A stretch of 64,000 nt of DNA from DAOPYU01 sp942493245. Lineage in GTDB: Bacteria; Sumerlaeota; Sumerlaeia; UBA8349. The notes below the pieces were generated by a model that saw only the letters and a list, made by a program, of their open reading frames with translations, searched no databases and had not been told where the DNA came from. Each line of letters starts with the position of its first letter. Positions within the stretch are counted from its first letter, which is position 1. Positions 1 through 8,900 of this stretch are shown piece by piece. The DNA is taken from positions 868,001 to 932,000 of the forward strand of contig OW818685.1 of NCBI GenBank assembly GCA_942493245.1. Reading direction: 5' to 3'. Made by a program: the position numbers and the translations under genes.

Positions 1-2393
1 CCTGGAGTGAACCGGCTTTCTGGACGATGGGCGTTCTGAAACCGGAGGACTGGAAAGCGAAGTGGATCACGCTGACCCGCAAGGCCGAACGCGAGGTGCC
101 CGAGTTTGACCCCAAAGCGCCCCGCTCGATGGAATGGCGTCAGAAAGCGGCCAGCCCGATCTTCCGGAAAGAATTTCAGGTCAAAGAGAAAATGCGCTCC
201 GCCACGGCGTACATCTGTGGTCTGGGGTATTACGAAATGCGTCTGAACGGTAACAAGGTGGGCGACCACGAACTGGACCCCGCCTTCACGCGGTTCGACC
301 GGCGCTCGCTCTATGTGACCTACGACGTGACCGCCGCGCTCCAGTCGGGCGACAATGCCGTGGGGGTGATGCTCGGGAACGGGTTCTACAATTCCCACAC
401 GCGCGACGCCTGGGATTTCGACAAGGCGCCGTGGCGCGATGAACCCAAACTGCTCGCCCAGATCCGCATTGAATACGAAGACGGCTCGGTCGAGACCGTG
501 GCCACCGATCCCTCGTGGAAGGCCAACACCGGCCCGGTGGTTCTGGATGGAACCCGCCAGGGTGAATTCTACGACGCGCGGAAGGAAATGCCCGGCTGGG
601 ACAAAGGAAAATTCGACGACGCGGCCTGGAAGCCCGCCGAACTGGCGAAACCGCTCACGGGACTTGTCAGCGCACAGATGATGCCCCCTATCCGCGTGAT
701 CGAGACGCTCAAGCCGGTCAAGATCACCGAGCCGAAGCCGGGTATTTTCGTCTTCGACATGGGTCAGAACATCGCCGGGTGGGCGCAGTTGAAGGTGAGC
801 GGCCCCGCCGGAACGAAAGTCGAGATGCGCTATGGCGAGCGCCTGAAGACGGATGGAACGCTCGAACAACTCGGCGAGTTCAAGCAGAACGCCGGGATTG
901 CCCAGCACGTTTTCCAGGGGCCTTTCCAGACGGATACTTACATCCTCAAGGGTCAGGGAGAAGAGGTCTGGCGCCCCCACTTCGCCTACCACGGCTTCCA
1001 GTATGTCGAGGTGACGGGATTCCCGGGCAAACCGGAGGCTGGGAACATCACGGGCTGTGTGCTGCACACGGATTTTAAACCGGCCGGTTCTTTCGAGTGT
1101 TCCAACGAATTGCTCAACAAGATTCAGAAACTCACCGCCTGGGCCTATCGTGGCAACTACCACGGGTATCCGACCGATTGCCCGCACCGCGAGAAAAACG
1201 GCTGGACCGGCGATGCCCACCTGGCCGCCGAGTATGCCATGCTTTTCTTCCACAATCAGGCGGGGTACGCCAAATGGATGAACGACTTCTTCGACGAGCA
1301 GCGCGACAGTGGCGAACTGCCCGGCATCGTGCCCACCGGAGGCTGGGGCTACGCCTGGGGGAACGGCCCCGCCTGGGACAGCGCCTATATCCTGATTCCG
1401 TGGTACCTCTACCTCTACAACGGCGACACGGGGATTCTGGCCACCCACTACGACCGGATGAAACGCTATGTGGATTACCTCCAGACAAAGGCTGCGGACC
1501 AGATTGTCAGCATCGGCCTGGGCGACTGGGTGCCCGCCAAGACCGAGACGCCGGTGCCGGTGACCTCGACCGGATACTATTACGCCGACACGCTCATCGT
1601 CTCGAAAGCCGCGAAGATTCTGGGACGCGAGGACGACGCAAAGGCCTACGCCGACCGGGCCGAACAGATCCGGCAGGGGTACAACAAGGCTTTCTACAAG
1701 GGCGACGGGGTCTATGCCAACGGCAGCCAGACCGCGCTGAGCTGCGCGCTCTATCAGGGTCTGGCCGACCCGGCGGAAACAAAGAAAGTGACCGAAAAAC
1801 TCGTCGCGGCGGTTCACGGCAACGGCGACAAGATTGACACGGGCATTCTGGGCGCCAAGTATCTGTTCCGCGCCCTGACGGCCAACGGTCAGAATGACGT
1901 GGCCTATGCGCTTGCCACGCAGAAGGCCGCGCCGAGCTACGGGGCGTGGGTGGATCAGGGCGCCACGACTCTCTGGGAAGAATGGCCCGGCACCGGCTCG
2001 CGCAACCACATCATGTTTGGCGACATCAGCGCCTGGATGGTCGAGGCGCTGGCGGGTCTGGCCGTGGACCCCGAGCAGCCGGGCTTCAAACACACAATCA
2101 TCCGTCCCCGGATGGTCGAAGGGTTGACCTGGGCCAAAGCCGAACACCAGTCGCCCTACGGTCGGGTGGCCGACAAGTGGGAACTGAAGAACGGCGTGCT
2201 GACCCTGACGGTTTCGATTCCCCCCAACGCGACGGCTCAGGTTCACGTGCCCGCCGCGTCGGCGGAAGCGGTGACCGAGAGCGGCAAAGCGGCCAGCCAG
2301 GCGACCGGCGTGCGGTTTGTCAAGGTCGAGGAGGGTGCGGCCATTTTTGAAGTAGAATCGGGCGAGTACGTTTTTTCCGCGAAACAGAAGTGA
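1..2393 (+). CDS. alpha-L-rhamnosidase, GH78 family (5' end outside window)
   Basis: The product would hydrolyse terminal alpha-L-rhamnosides from plant or algal glycans. The reading frame is open from base 3 (WSEPAFWTMGVL...), so the N-terminus lies outside the window and the ATG at 27 is internal. Visible parts follow the GH78 order. First comes an N-terminal beta domain (YICGLGYYEMRLNG, LGNGFYN). Next is a concanavalin-like segment (FDMGQNIAGWAQLKV). The (alpha/alpha)6 catalytic domain carries the family signature DCPHREKNGWTGD near residue 390, which holds the conserved acidic residues. WEEWPGTGSRNHIMFG and a C-terminal beta domain close the protein. About 796 residues are visible; family members are usually 900 or more. 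The assignment rests on recognised motifs, not a search. Confidence 0.93.
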   Translation, partial: WSEPAFWTMGVLKPEDWKAKWITLTRKAEREVPEFDPKAPRSMEWRQKAASPIFRKEFQVKEKMRSATAYICGLGYYEMRLNGNKVGDHELDPAFTRFDRRSLYVTYDVTAALQSGDNAVGVMLGNGFYNSHTRDAWDFDKAPWRDEPKLLAQIRIEYEDGSVETVATDPSWKANTGPVVLDGTRQGEFYDARKEMPGWDKGKFDDAAWKPAELAKPLTGLVSAQMMPPIRVIETLKPVKITEPKPGIFVFDMGQNIAGWAQLKVSGPAGTKVEMRYGERLKTDGTLEQLGEFKQNAGIAQHVFQGPFQTDTYILKGQGEEVWRPHFAYHGFQYVEVTGFPGKPEAGNITGCVLHTDFKPAGSFECSNELLNKIQKLTAWAYRGNYHGYPTDCPHREKNGWTGDAHLAAEYAMLFFHNQAGYAKWMNDFFDEQRDSGELPGIVPTGGWGYAWGNGPAWDSAYILIPWYLYLYNGDTGILATHYDRMKRYVDYLQTKAADQIVSIGLGDWVPAKTETPVPVTSTGYYYADTLIVSKAAKILGREDDAKAYADRAEQIRQGYNKAFYKGDGVYANGSQTALSCALYQGLADPAETKKVTEKLVAAVHGNGDKIDTGILGAKYLFRALTANGQNDVAYALATQKAAPSYGAWVDQGATTLWEEWPGTGSRNHIMFGDISAWMVEALAGLAVDPEQPGFKHTIIRPRMVEGLTWAKAEHQSPYGRVADKWELKNGVLTLTVSIPPNATAQVHVPAASAEAVTESGKAASQATGVRFVKVEEGAAIFEVESGEYVFSAKQK

Positions 2394-2407
2394 GGCCGGA
2401 TGCGGTT

Positions 2408-2447
2408 TCTCTCCCGGGATAAGCCCGTTGGGGGCTTCCGGGAGAGA
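2408..2447. other. intercistronic hairpin
   Basis: A long stem-loop lies between the rhamnosidase stop and the next gene. TCTCTCCCGG at 2408-2417 pairs with CCGGGAGAGA at 2438-2447, and AAGCCC/GGGCTT forms an inner stem. No T-run follows, so it is more likely an mRNA-stability or processing hairpin than a classic terminator. Confidence 0.5.
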
Positions 2448-2493
2448 TCCCGGTTCCCGCGCCCAAGACCATCATGCGTCACAGGAGACTCTT

Positions 2494-2835
2494 ATGAATC
2501 CAAAGCAATTCTTTTCCGGCTTGTTTGATCTCTCGTTCCAAAAACTGGTGGTGGCGCGCAGGCGGGTGGTCGAGGGACTGTACGCCTTGTGTGTGATTCT
2601 GGCGGGCGCGGGAACGCTCTGGCGGTTCATTGTGGGACTGGTCCACGCCGAACACGCCCGCTCGCTCTGGCGGGCGCTGGGGACCCTGATCGCCGCGCCG
2701 CTGGCGTTCATTCTGATTGTCGTCCTGTTACGGCTGGGGTTTGAGGCGCTCATGGCCCTGTTCGCTCTGGCCGAAAAAGCCAACAGCCTGCCCGAGGACC
2801 TCAAAGACACCCCCGATTCCTTCGAGCGGAAATAG
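2494..2835 (+). CDS. DUF4282 family membrane protein
   Basis: A 113-residue protein of unknown function. The start is the ATG at 2494, preceded by AGGAG with good spacing. It begins with the family-like MNPKQFFSGLFDLSFQKLVV and has two hydrophobic helices (about residues 30-50 and 65-90) joined by a short charged loop. It ends in an acidic cytoplasmic tail (EDLKDTPDSFERK). This is the normal size and layout of DUF4282 proteins. It follows the rhamnosidase by 100 bp, with a hairpin between them, so a shared transcript is possible but not shown. Confidence 0.75.
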   Translation: MNPKQFFSGLFDLSFQKLVVARRRVVEGLYALCVILAGAGTLWRFIVGLVHAEHARSLWRALGTLIAAPLAFILIVVLLRLGFEALMALFALAEKANSLPEDLKDTPDSFERK

Positions 2836-2880
2836 GGGCGTCTGGCGAAAAGAGCGGTTCCCCGGCAACGCCAATCTCCT

Positions 2881-3315
2881 GAGCCTCTTGCAAAAGTCTT
2901 CGCTGCTTACCGGATACTTTTAGCGGCTCAAAGGAAAGATGTTGTTCTTGAATCCCGAAGGGATTTCCCTTCAGTAGCCGTAGGTGACCGAAGGGAACCT
3001 ACGGAATGTGTCCCCATAATAAATCAAACCCCGAAGGGGTTCCCCAATCATTGATTTCACTTTCGTTGGGGCACCCCTTCAGGGTGCGAAATTTGCAATT
3101 CCCTGTCCGTGGGTTCCCTTCGGTCACCCACGGCTGGCTTACAAGCCTGCGAAGCAACTGATCGGGAGGCCCCTTCGGGGCCACCTGAATAGTATCGAAC
3201 CTCTGTAAAAGTCGAAAAAGGCGATCTGAGCGGTAAAGTGTGAATGAACATGCGTTCTCGCCAAGAATTCTTCCCGCTTTTTCGCCGCTTACCCAATAAA
3301 TTTTGCAAAAGGCTC
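2881..3315. mobile_element. 435-bp non-autonomous IS derivative with TSD
   Basis: The left end at 2881-2898 (GAGCCTCTTGCAAAAGTC) is identical to the inner-reading right end of the intact IS at 54676-56074. The right end, read in reverse from 3315, starts GAGCCTTTTGCAAAA and then follows about 115 bp of the left end of that IS, sharing for example GCGGCGAAAAAGCGGG, GCGAGAACGC and CTTTACCGC. TCCT occurs at 2877-2880 and again at 3316-3319, a 4-bp target duplication like the TCTT of the full IS. The insertion splits a dispersed repeat (..GCCAATCTCCT | ..TCCTGATTG..). A further IS-end-like sequence at 3197-3213 (GAACCTCTGTAAAAGTC) makes 3197-3315 look like a nested internal-deletion product. The middle (2930-3180) holds CCCGAAGGG-type hairpins and no gene. 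Confidence 0.85.
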
Positions 3316-3414
3316 TCCTGATTGACGCGAAAAAACGGCCCCCATGAGTGAATAGACCGCACAGCCTTATTCTCGGTCATGGGAGACACGGGCAACAACT
3401 GCTTGTACCCCGCA

Positions 3415-5355
3415 TCAAGGTTTCCTCTGCAAGTTGACCGGGATCAGGTTCACCTTTTCGTAAGAAGAAAGATCCTTCAGAAGAAAACGCTCTATTTCGC
3501 AGAAATACGCCAAGTTTATCTTAAATACCGTGTCACTCGCGGTCTTTTGTCCCTCTTTCCCGGAAAAGATCAATAACTTTTTATACTCCGGATACGCGAT
3601 AACGTAAGGATAACTGATCATTCCCGGTTTCTGTTGACTGCTCGAAGAAAAGAAAATCCCGGGAATGGCAATATCCACACTGGATTCCACCTTGTTCGGG
3701 TATGCCGGCACATCGGGATGCGGGGTTGGGCGCCCGTCCTGCGCGTATTTGTAGAAAACACCCGTGTCAGACATATACCCCCGAAAATAGGCCCCATCCA
3801 GTTTCACCTGACAGAGATAGGCCTGATTGAGCCGTTCCCGCGTCCCCTTTTGCAATTCGTCTATTTGCTGGGCGATGGGAGAGTTGCCCGGCCACCCACA
3901 CTGCCGGGAGGCAAGAACGATCATATCCTGCGTATCCTGAAACGAAACATTTTCCGGTCCCTCCAGGATCCGTTTCCCGGTCACACTAGTGTTCCATTCC
4001 AAACCCTTCAGAATGCTTCTCATCTCAACTGAACCCGAGGAATTAATGTTGGGTTCTCTGTCTGTTTTGAATTCGAAACACAATCGGGTGAACAGGGACC
4101 CGTTGCGCGACTTCACAAAGAAACATTTCTTGTGGCCACCAGCGTCCCAGAATGGGTTGATGTCAAGAGATGGCTGGTACCCCTCTTCAGGGGCCACATA
4201 ACCGTGGCGGGGATCTTCCACAATCCCCCCGTTCAGGACAGTTATCCGGACAATCGTTTTCTGGGGATCGTCGGGGGAAGGAAGTGACGCGAAGACCAGA
4301 TCCCCCCCTTCCGCTTTCTCTCCCTCTTTGAGGTGAACGTATTCCCGTTTGAATTTCACCCGGATCTTGGAATCGGCTTGGAGAAAGTTGAAAAGAACCG
4401 AATCGCCGACCGGAAGACAAAGCGCATCCTTACACGCCCCTTTCAGGACAAAATCCGGGCTGTTAATCTTCTTCCAGAGGCGAAATGTCGAGACTTGGTG
4501 AAACCACATGTCCCGTGTTTTCATCGGTCTCTTTCCTTGTAACTGGTCCAATTTTGCCTGTTCATTTATTGAAGAAAAAAAAGTTTCCGGATCCTGCTGT
4601 TCCCTAAAATACTGGTAACCTTCTTTCTGGATGCTCTTCATGTCCAAAGCCGCGCCGTATTGTGGTTCGAATGAATAGAAACCGTTCTCATCGGTGGTTG
4701 CCGTCAATACCGGATACGGGTTCTGAAACGGGATAGTTTTCCCCCTGATTTCCAAGTTGAATGTCAGATTGACTCCAGGAACGGGATTGCCGTCGAAATC
4801 CACGACTTTTCCGTAAATCAGCATGGTCCCGTCTTCGTCTCCCTCTTTTTCCTGTTTAACCAACCGTTCCAGATGTGTGATCCATATATCCTCGATTTCT
4901 TTGGGGGAGGCATTGGGTTTGACCACCTTCAAGTCTTCCAGGAAGAGATCTTTAATTTTCCGAATTTCTTCCTCGGCCTCTAGACGAATCTTATTCTTTT
5001 TTTCTTCAACCGCTTGAGGGTTTCTCGCCTGCTCTGCCATCGCCTCCTCACATTTTTTCCTATCGGAGGCATAAACAACCTCGTTAAGTTCCAAAACCTT
5101 TTTCAATTCTTCAACATTTCCGCCTTTTATCAACGCGGCCCGATAGGCGGTCCGAGTTCTTTCCAAGGTTTTCCTGGTCAGTCTCTCACTCATGAATGCA
5201 CCTGAATTCGATTTAAAACGGTTGTCCACCATTTTCTGAATAATGGCGGCTTCTCTTTCCTCCAGAGTGCGGCTGAAGAAGCCAGTCAGAAACAGTGGGA
5301 TAAGCACAACCATGAGGGACGTAAAACCCGCTCGACAACGATTTTTCAGGTTCAT
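3415..5355 (-). CDS. secreted hypothetical protein with carboxypeptidase-regulatory-like domain
   Basis: A 646-residue protein with no recognised enzymatic function. The start is the ATG at 5355, with AAGGAGAT seven bases upstream; an upstream in-frame extension lacks a ribosome site. The N-terminus (NLKNRCRAGFTSLMVVLIPLF) is a signal peptide or anchor. A Lys/Glu-rich, probably coiled-coil segment covers about residues 45-170. Near residues 177-250 is a carboxypeptidase-regulatory/CNA-B-like beta domain (GKVVDFDGNPVPGVNLTF, then TTDENGFYSF). The remaining 390 residues are beta-rich and unrecognised. The gene has visibly lower GC than its neighbours and is flanked by mobile elements on both sides, which fits horizontal acquisition. 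No partner gene is adjacent. Confidence 0.7.
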   Translation of the reverse strand: MNLKNRCRAGFTSLMVVLIPLFLTGFFSRTLEEREAAIIQKMVDNRFKSNSGAFMSERLTRKTLERTRTAYRAALIKGGNVEELKKVLELNEVVYASDRKKCEEAMAEQARNPQAVEEKKNKIRLEAEEEIRKIKDLFLEDLKVVKPNASPKEIEDIWITHLERLVKQEKEGDEDGTMLIYGKVVDFDGNPVPGVNLTFNLEIRGKTIPFQNPYPVLTATTDENGFYSFEPQYGAALDMKSIQKEGYQYFREQQDPETFFSSINEQAKLDQLQGKRPMKTRDMWFHQVSTFRLWKKINSPDFVLKGACKDALCLPVGDSVLFNFLQADSKIRVKFKREYVHLKEGEKAEGGDLVFASLPSPDDPQKTIVRITVLNGGIVEDPRHGYVAPEEGYQPSLDINPFWDAGGHKKCFFVKSRNGSLFTRLCFEFKTDREPNINSSGSVEMRSILKGLEWNTSVTGKRILEGPENVSFQDTQDMIVLASRQCGWPGNSPIAQQIDELQKGTRERLNQAYLCQVKLDGAYFRGYMSDTGVFYKYAQDGRPTPHPDVPAYPNKVESSVDIAIPGIFFSSSSQQKPGMISYPYVIAYPEYKKLLIFSGKEGQKTASDTVFKINLAYFCEIERFLLKDLSSYEKVNLIPVNLQRKP

Positions 5356-5510
5356 TGAGAATCTCCTTTTCTGATGCGGTGGACGAGATGGAAAAAGCCC
5401 ACACGCCGCTATGACTATACGGAACCTCATCGGTATCTCAAAGGAAATCAGGAATTTTTCTCCTCTAACCATTCAAAGTTTCCATTGTCCCCGATTTCAG
5501 GGTTGTTCAT

Positions 5511-5737
5511 TCTGGAAGCTGCTGTTGAGGACAGAAAACGAGTTTTTTGTGGCATGGGGCGAAAACGGTTTTGACTTGGTCCCCTTTTGGAAGGTTTTAT
5601 CCGACTACGCCAATCAGGAGATTGGCGTTCCCGGGAACCGCTTTCTCCCCACAAAAATGGGCGTTTCATGGGAGGGCGGGCGTCTCGCCCGCCTGTGAGA
5701 AAAGCCGGGGCCGGGGCGCTCAACTGCGGTTGTTAGG
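5511..5737. mobile_element. MITE-like repeat, copy 1 (227 bp, degenerate left end)
   Basis: The right end TCAACTGCGGTTGTTAGG (5720-5737) and a decayed left end (TCTGGAAGCTGCTGTTGA, 5511-5528) are inverted repeats of the family described at 5793-5909. The interior is collinear with the copy at 56104-56334. Shared landmarks are GAGGACRGAAAACGAGT, GACTACGCCAATCAGGAG and GGGCGTCTCGCCCGCC. The interior contains the hairpin GCCAATCAGGAGATTGGC. No target duplication is recognisable, as expected of an older copy. It contains no gene. Confidence 0.75.
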
Positions 5738-5792
5738 GCATATCCCGACTCTCTCAAACAGAACGACTGGCCGTGAAAATTGCCTGTATGAA

Positions 5793-5909
5793 CCTAAAAA
5801 CCGCAGTTGAGAGCCTAATCGCTTGTTTCTCAGTGATGTAGAAAGACCCATTGGGTACTGCGGAGCTGTTGGCTTTTCTGTACTTAGCCGGTCAACTGCG
5901 GTTTTTAGG
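5793..5909. mobile_element. 117-bp MITE with perfect 18-bp inverted ends and 5-bp TSD
   Basis: CCTAAAAACCGCAGTTGA (5793-5810) is the exact reverse complement of TCAACTGCGGTTTTTAGG (5892-5909). ATGAA stands immediately outside on both sides (5788-5792 and 5910-5914), a clean 5-bp target duplication. The 81-bp interior has no coding capacity. The right-hand duplication is also the base of the hairpin at 5910-5954, so the element landed at the foot of the probable terminator of the next minus-strand gene. Confidence 0.9.
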
Positions 5910-5954
5910 ATGAAGAACGCGGCAGGGGGTTCTGGCCCCTGCCGCGTTCTTCAT
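5910..5954 (-). terminator. strong hairpin downstream of the giant FGE/cytochrome gene
   Basis: A 19-bp perfect stem (5910-5928 with 5936-5954; GAAGAACGCGGCAGGGG arm) and a 7-base loop lie 23 bp beyond the stop at 5977. The position fits transcription termination on the minus strand. The expected T-run is absent, because the sequence after the stem is now the MITE at 5793-5909. Confidence 0.6.
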
Positions 5955-5976
5955 TATCTGAAAACCGGATCCGCTT

Positions 5977-8900
5977 TTACTTCCCCTCGGCCACCTGGGC
6001 GTCCGAACCGGCGGCTTTCACGGGGCTTACCACTCGAAACCCGACATTGAAGACCCGCTGCCAGGGGCGAAAGCCCAGACGGTAACTCGACGTGGCGCGT
6101 TGCGGACGGTCGTACCACGACCCTCCCCGCGCGATCCGTTCGGTTCCCGCCTTGTCCGTGTTCCGTCCATCATCGCCCTGGTACGGGTAGGGTTGCGCAG
6201 CCGAGCGCGTCCATTCCCACACGTTGCCGTGCATATCGTACAATCCCCACGCGTTGGGGGCGTACTTGCCCACCTTTTCCGAGACAAACCCGCCATCGTC
6301 GAAACGCGCGTCTTTGGGAATCCAGTCGTCGTAGGGAGTGGGATTCAACAAGGGCTGACGAATCTTATAGGGGTCGTCGGCAAACTGGATGAGCATGCGG
6401 TCGGCCAGGTTGGCGAACTTCGAGAAATCGGTGTTCAGATCCCCATAGGAGAAAGGAGTGGCCGAACCGGCGCGACAGGCGTACTCCCACTGCGCCTCGG
6501 TGGGGAGCGTGAACGTCTCGCCGGTCTTCTCGCTCAGCCAGCGGCAGAACTCCATCGCGTGTTCCCACGAAACGCGCACCACGGGCTGTTCCGGCTCATT
6601 GACCGGGAAACCGTGGACCCCGAACTGATAGGCGTGTTTGGGCTCCACATGGCTGTCATGCACGGGGTCGAATTGCGCGAATTGCGCGTTGGTGATCTCG
6701 AACCGGCCCATCCAGAAGGGGGCCGCCACGGTGACAGGTGTGGCGGGACGCTCCTGTGGGGATCCGTCCGGATTCCCCATGACGAACTGCCCGGCAGGAA
6801 CGAGAGTCAGTTCAAGATTGAGGCCCGGGCCGAGCGGGATCGTTCGTTTGCTTTCCGCGGCGGCCTGGGTTTGCTTCTTTGCGGCTTCCTCGGCGCTGAA
6901 GGGCCAGTTGGGACTGGAGGCCGGTTGCGCCGGAGCCGATTCCGCTTCGGGTTTCACGAAAGCGGCTTTTGCCGGAATCGGGGGCAGGGTTTCGATGTCA
7001 TCCGCAATCGCGAGGTACCCTTTCGCGAGTTTCTGGCGTCGTTTGGCGAGTTTCTCGACCTGTTTGGGATCGTCAATCTCGCTCCAGGCGCCGTGGAACG
7101 GCGCGTTCAGGTCCATCCAGGTGTAGAGCCGGTCCCAGGCTTCCTCGTCCAGTTGGACGTTGTGGTGGCCCTTCTTGAGCATCTGGACCAGTTCTGTGGT
7201 GCTGGCGTGGAACTCCATCGGGTTGAGCAGGTGATAATCGCTCTCGATGCCGGGCCGCCGCACGAACTTGTGCAGTTCCGCGTAGGCGATCGAGAACTTG
7301 CCCCCCAGACGCCCGCCATTGCCCGGCGTGATGGAACTCCAGTCTTTCAGCGGCACATCGCCCCGAAGGTTCGGAATAGTTTTCCCCCATTCGTGGAGAG
7401 TTCCGTCGTGGCATCCGACGCAGTACTTGTCCAGGACGGGTTGGACTTCGCGCGCGAAACTGAAGCCGCGGACCGGTCCGCGCCAGGGTTGGATTTCCGA
7501 CGGCGCCTGACGGGCGGCCAGGGTGCGGCGTGCGGGCGAGGCGGCGTTCTGCCCCTCGTGGCAACCGCCGCACGAGAGGTTTTCACCCGGCATGGCGGTC
7601 ATCCAACTGCGCATGACCTGAACGGCCGCGCCGCTCTCGTCGAGCGGCTGGATGGCGATGGGGGTATTGGCCGGAACTCGGAACATGGCCGAACCGTCTT
7701 CCTGAACCGGGACGGTGCCCAGAATCCGCCGGATGTCCCACGGGCCGTCCATGCCGATCACGCCGAGCAGGCCGCCCATGGTCTGGTACCCCCAGACGTA
7801 GGTGAAAACGCGCAGGTTCTTCACCGTCCCCCGGGGAACGCCCTTCAGGCCGGGACCGGAATAGATGTCGGACACATAGACCACACCATCCTGGCGGTTC
7901 AGGTTCACCCGGTCGGGAATGACCGGTGGCTTGGGTTGTTTCTTCAAGGGAACCGGTTCAAAGTACACGTAACCCGGTTCTTCCTTGAGCAGAAGCATGT
8001 TGTCGAACACATCCACCAGATACAGCCCCCAGAGCGAGTCGGCGGTGGGCTGGGCGGAGACCAGGAAGTACTTTTCGCTCAACGGCCAGGGATGCAGAAA
8101 CTTGGGCCAGGATGCATCCACCAGCTGGTCCTGGTACACCTGCTCGACCTTCTTGCCCCGTTGCGGGATGCGCTGGATGGCGCCCTGTTCCTCGCGGCGA
8201 CTGACCGACGGGTCGAAGATCACCATTTCGCCCATGCGCGGCACGCCGTGGTGCCCCGACACGATGCCCACAAACTTCGCGCTGCGGTTCATGGGGTCCG
8301 GCGACGGCAGCGGACGCGCATAGAAGAGGCTGTTCGGCCACGCCGAGTTGCTGCCGTAGTACTCCACCTGATTCGTGCCGTCGGGGTTCATCTGGAACAA
8401 CAGACGCGACATGGCATGGGGCAGGTCGGCATATTCCCAGCGCGCATAGAGCACCTGGCCGTTGGGCAGAAGCGTCGGACACCAGTTGTGGTCCTGATCG
8501 AAGCAGAGCTGGCGCAGATTCTGGCCATTGGCGTTCATGACGCACAAATTGGCCACCGCATTGGCGCCATCCACACAGGGAACCCCATGCATGAAGCGCG
8601 TCGAGCCATAGATGATGCGCCCGTCGGGCAGGTAACACGGGTCGTAATTGTCCACATCCGGTTCTTCCCCCGGTGTCACTTGGCGCAGGCCGGTTCCATC
8701 AGCGAGGATTTCCCAGATCTGCCAGCGCCCGTGCGAGCCGGGCATCGAGAAAAGCATCTTGTCGCCGTCGAAGTTCAGGTCCACATCCCCCACAAACTCG
8801 GTCTTCTGCGGGCGGAAAAACGTCGTGATCGTCCCGTCGGGCCGGACCGGCGAGAGGACGTCAATTTCGTTGTCGTACTCGGTGGAGGGGACAGCGCAGT

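Noticed and set aside
2898..3190. Repeated CCCGAAGGG-type units considered as a CRISPR array
   Set aside because: The units are inverted, unequal in length and irregularly spaced, with no cas gene. They are hairpin repeats inside a mobile element.
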